From: Micromonospora noduli
Lineage (GTDB): Bacteria > Actinomycetota > Actinomycetes > Mycobacteriales > Micromonosporaceae
Direction: 5' to 3'
Assembly: GCF_003264365.1 (NCBI RefSeq)
Contig: NZ_PYAK01000021.1
Coordinates: forward strand, 38,732 to 102,731
Length of the DNA: 64,000 nt
Shown: positions 63,228 to 64,000 of the stretch, one piece after another
Layout: each line of letters opens with the position of its first letter
Numbering within the stretch: the stretch's first letter is position 1
The notes under the pieces: model-generated
Database searches by the model: none
Seen by the model: the letters and a program-made list of their open reading frames with translations, nothing else
What the model was told of the DNA's origin: nothing
Program-made: the position numbers and the translations under genes

Positions 63228-64000
63228 ATGACATCGCCGTCGCCGGCCGCGTGGTTCCGGCGTGCCCTTCCCACCCGCCGCCGGGCGATCGCCGCCGCGG
63301 TGGTCGTCGTGCTGTTGGCCGCCGCCGTGACCTGGGCGGTGTGGCCACAGGGACCGGGCGTACGCACCGAGAGCGCGATGCTCACCGTCCGCTCCGGACC
63401 GTCCGGTGACCAACCGGTGAACCTGGACACCACCCTCTACCTGCCGGACGACGCCTCGTCCGGTCGGAAGGTGCCGGCGGTGCTGCTGGCGCACGGGTTC
63501 GGCGGCACGAAGGAGTCGGTGCGCTCCGACGCGGAGGAGTTCGCCGGGCGTGGCTACGCGGTGCTCACCTGGACCGCGCGGGGCTTCGGCCGCAGCGGCG
63601 GTGAGATCCACCTGGACAACCCGGACTACGAGGTACGCGACGCCGAGCGGCTGCTGGACTGGCTGGCCGCACGGCCGGAGGTGCGCACCGACGCCGCCGG
63701 CGACCCGAAGGTCGGTGTGGTCGGCGGCTCGTACGGCGGTGGGTTGGCGTTGCTGCTGGCCGCCCAGGACCGTCGGGTCGACGCGATCGTGCCCATGATC
63801 ACGTGGAACGACCTGTCCCGCGCGTTCCTGCCGGAGAGCACCGGCGGGGCGCCCACCGAGGGTGTGTTCAAGAAGGGCTGGGCCGGCCTCTTCTTCGGCG
63901 GGGGCGGCAACGTGGGCTCCGGCCCGGCCGGGCTCTCCGGCGCGACGGCCGCCCAGCCGCAGGGCGCACCGGCGTCGGCCGGCCCGCCCAGCCCCGGGCC
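63228..64000 (+). CDS. Alpha/beta hydrolase, S15/CocE-like (partial, runs off the window)
   Basis: The frame opens at ATG 63228 and stays open to the end of the window (257 codons). A signal anchor comes first ('TRRRAIAAAVVVVLLAAAVT'). The hydrolase domain has an oxyanion 'VPAVLLAHGFGGTKESVRSD' and the nucleophile elbow 'VGVVGGSYGGGLALLLAAQD' (G-G-S-Y-G-G, Ser nucleophile), with 'AVLTWTARGFGRSGGEIHLD' in between. The pattern fits the Xaa-Pro dipeptidyl-peptidase S15/CocE family in actinomycetes, whose members are often ~600-700 residues and occur with ABC transporter genes. The acid and His of the triad lie beyond the window. Confidence 0.85.
   Translation, partial: MTSPSPAAWFRRALPTRRRAIAAAVVVVLLAAAVTWAVWPQGPGVRTESAMLTVRSGPSGDQPVNLDTTLYLPDDASSGRKVPAVLLAHGFGGTKESVRSDAEEFAGRGYAVLTWTARGFGRSGGEIHLDNPDYEVRDAERLLDWLAARPEVRTDAAGDPKVGVVGGSYGGGLALLLAAQDRRVDAIVPMITWNDLSRAFLPESTGGAPTEGVFKKGWAGLFFGGGGNVGSGPAGLSGATAAQPQGAPASAGPPSPG

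Overview
The window looks like chromosomal DNA of a high-GC, mycelial actinomycete, most probably Micromonospora or a close relative in the Micromonosporaceae. The evidence is the very GC-rich coding sequence with strong G/C at third codon positions, the frequent GTG and TTG starts, several apparently leaderless genes (a TANNNT -10 box 6-7 nt before the start codon), and actinomycete-specific families: a gas-vesicle cluster of the gvpOAFGYZJLSK type, a CvnABCD conservon, DUF3263, DUF4032, CGNR/ABATE, a SARP/BTAD regulator and MsiK. The genus is inference; no rRNA or other taxonomic marker is present.

Layout. 1-5.1 kb: end of an upstream gene, a GNAT acetyltransferase, a CGNR regulator divergent from a DMT exporter, a HAD phosphatase and a secreted subtilisin. 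5.2-7 kb: a DUF559 (Vsr/REase-fold) gene carrying an in-frame 18-bp tandem repeat, bracketed by two 75-bp imperfect palindromes, with two DnaA-box sequences in its leader. 7-12.2 kb: an IclR regulator divergent from cysS-rlmB, the shared sugar-ABC ATPase MsiK with a LacI-type operator upstream, and tRNA-Thr(TGT). 12.3-19.8 kb: lipoproteins, an AraC/VOC pair, a DUF998 membrane protein, a histidine phosphatase, a secreted M4 metallopeptidase and an enoyl-CoA hydratase. 19.8-29 kb: a tandem pair of paralogous four-helix membrane proteins, each behind a sigma-B-like promoter, a Ser/Thr kinase, an HNH nuclease, a membrane protein, a carotenoid-type FAD oxidoreductase, a pyrimidine-dimer-glycosylase-like protein and a two-RCK ion channel protein.

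29-44.3 kb: a perfect 52-bp palindrome, a SARP-type regulator followed by a DrrAB-like exporter, a lower-GC SUKH-like orphan, an APC permease, a PAP2 phosphatase, a DUF4032 protein, an amino-sugar operon (SIS isomerase/deaminase-like, ROK kinase, NagA) divergent from a DeoR regulator, and a second ABC exporter. In the amino-sugar operon a ~59-bp element appears to have split an ancestral GTGA stop/start overlap.

44.4-53.5 kb: DUF3263, a three-gene envelope/stress-type module (Ala/Gln-rich protein, holin-like DUF1469, DUF3618), a PP2C-like protein and a GNAT, then a compact gas-vesicle operon (Y/Z-like, A, F, G, O, J, L, S, K) whose leader holds a sigma-B-like promoter. 53.5-64 kb: a secreted beta-propeller protein, a CDC48-like double-AAA ATPase with a degenerate first domain, and a conservon whose kinase-like CvnA is translationally coupled to an additional membrane sensor. 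The window ends inside an S15-like alpha/beta hydrolase.

The best candidates for something undescribed are the palindrome-flanked DUF559 locus, the short palindromic elements (two 75-bp, 51-bp, 52-bp, 59-bp), the proposed sigma-B link between the paralogue pair and the gas vesicles, and the five-gene conservon. Family assignments come from recognising motifs by eye; no database search was run.
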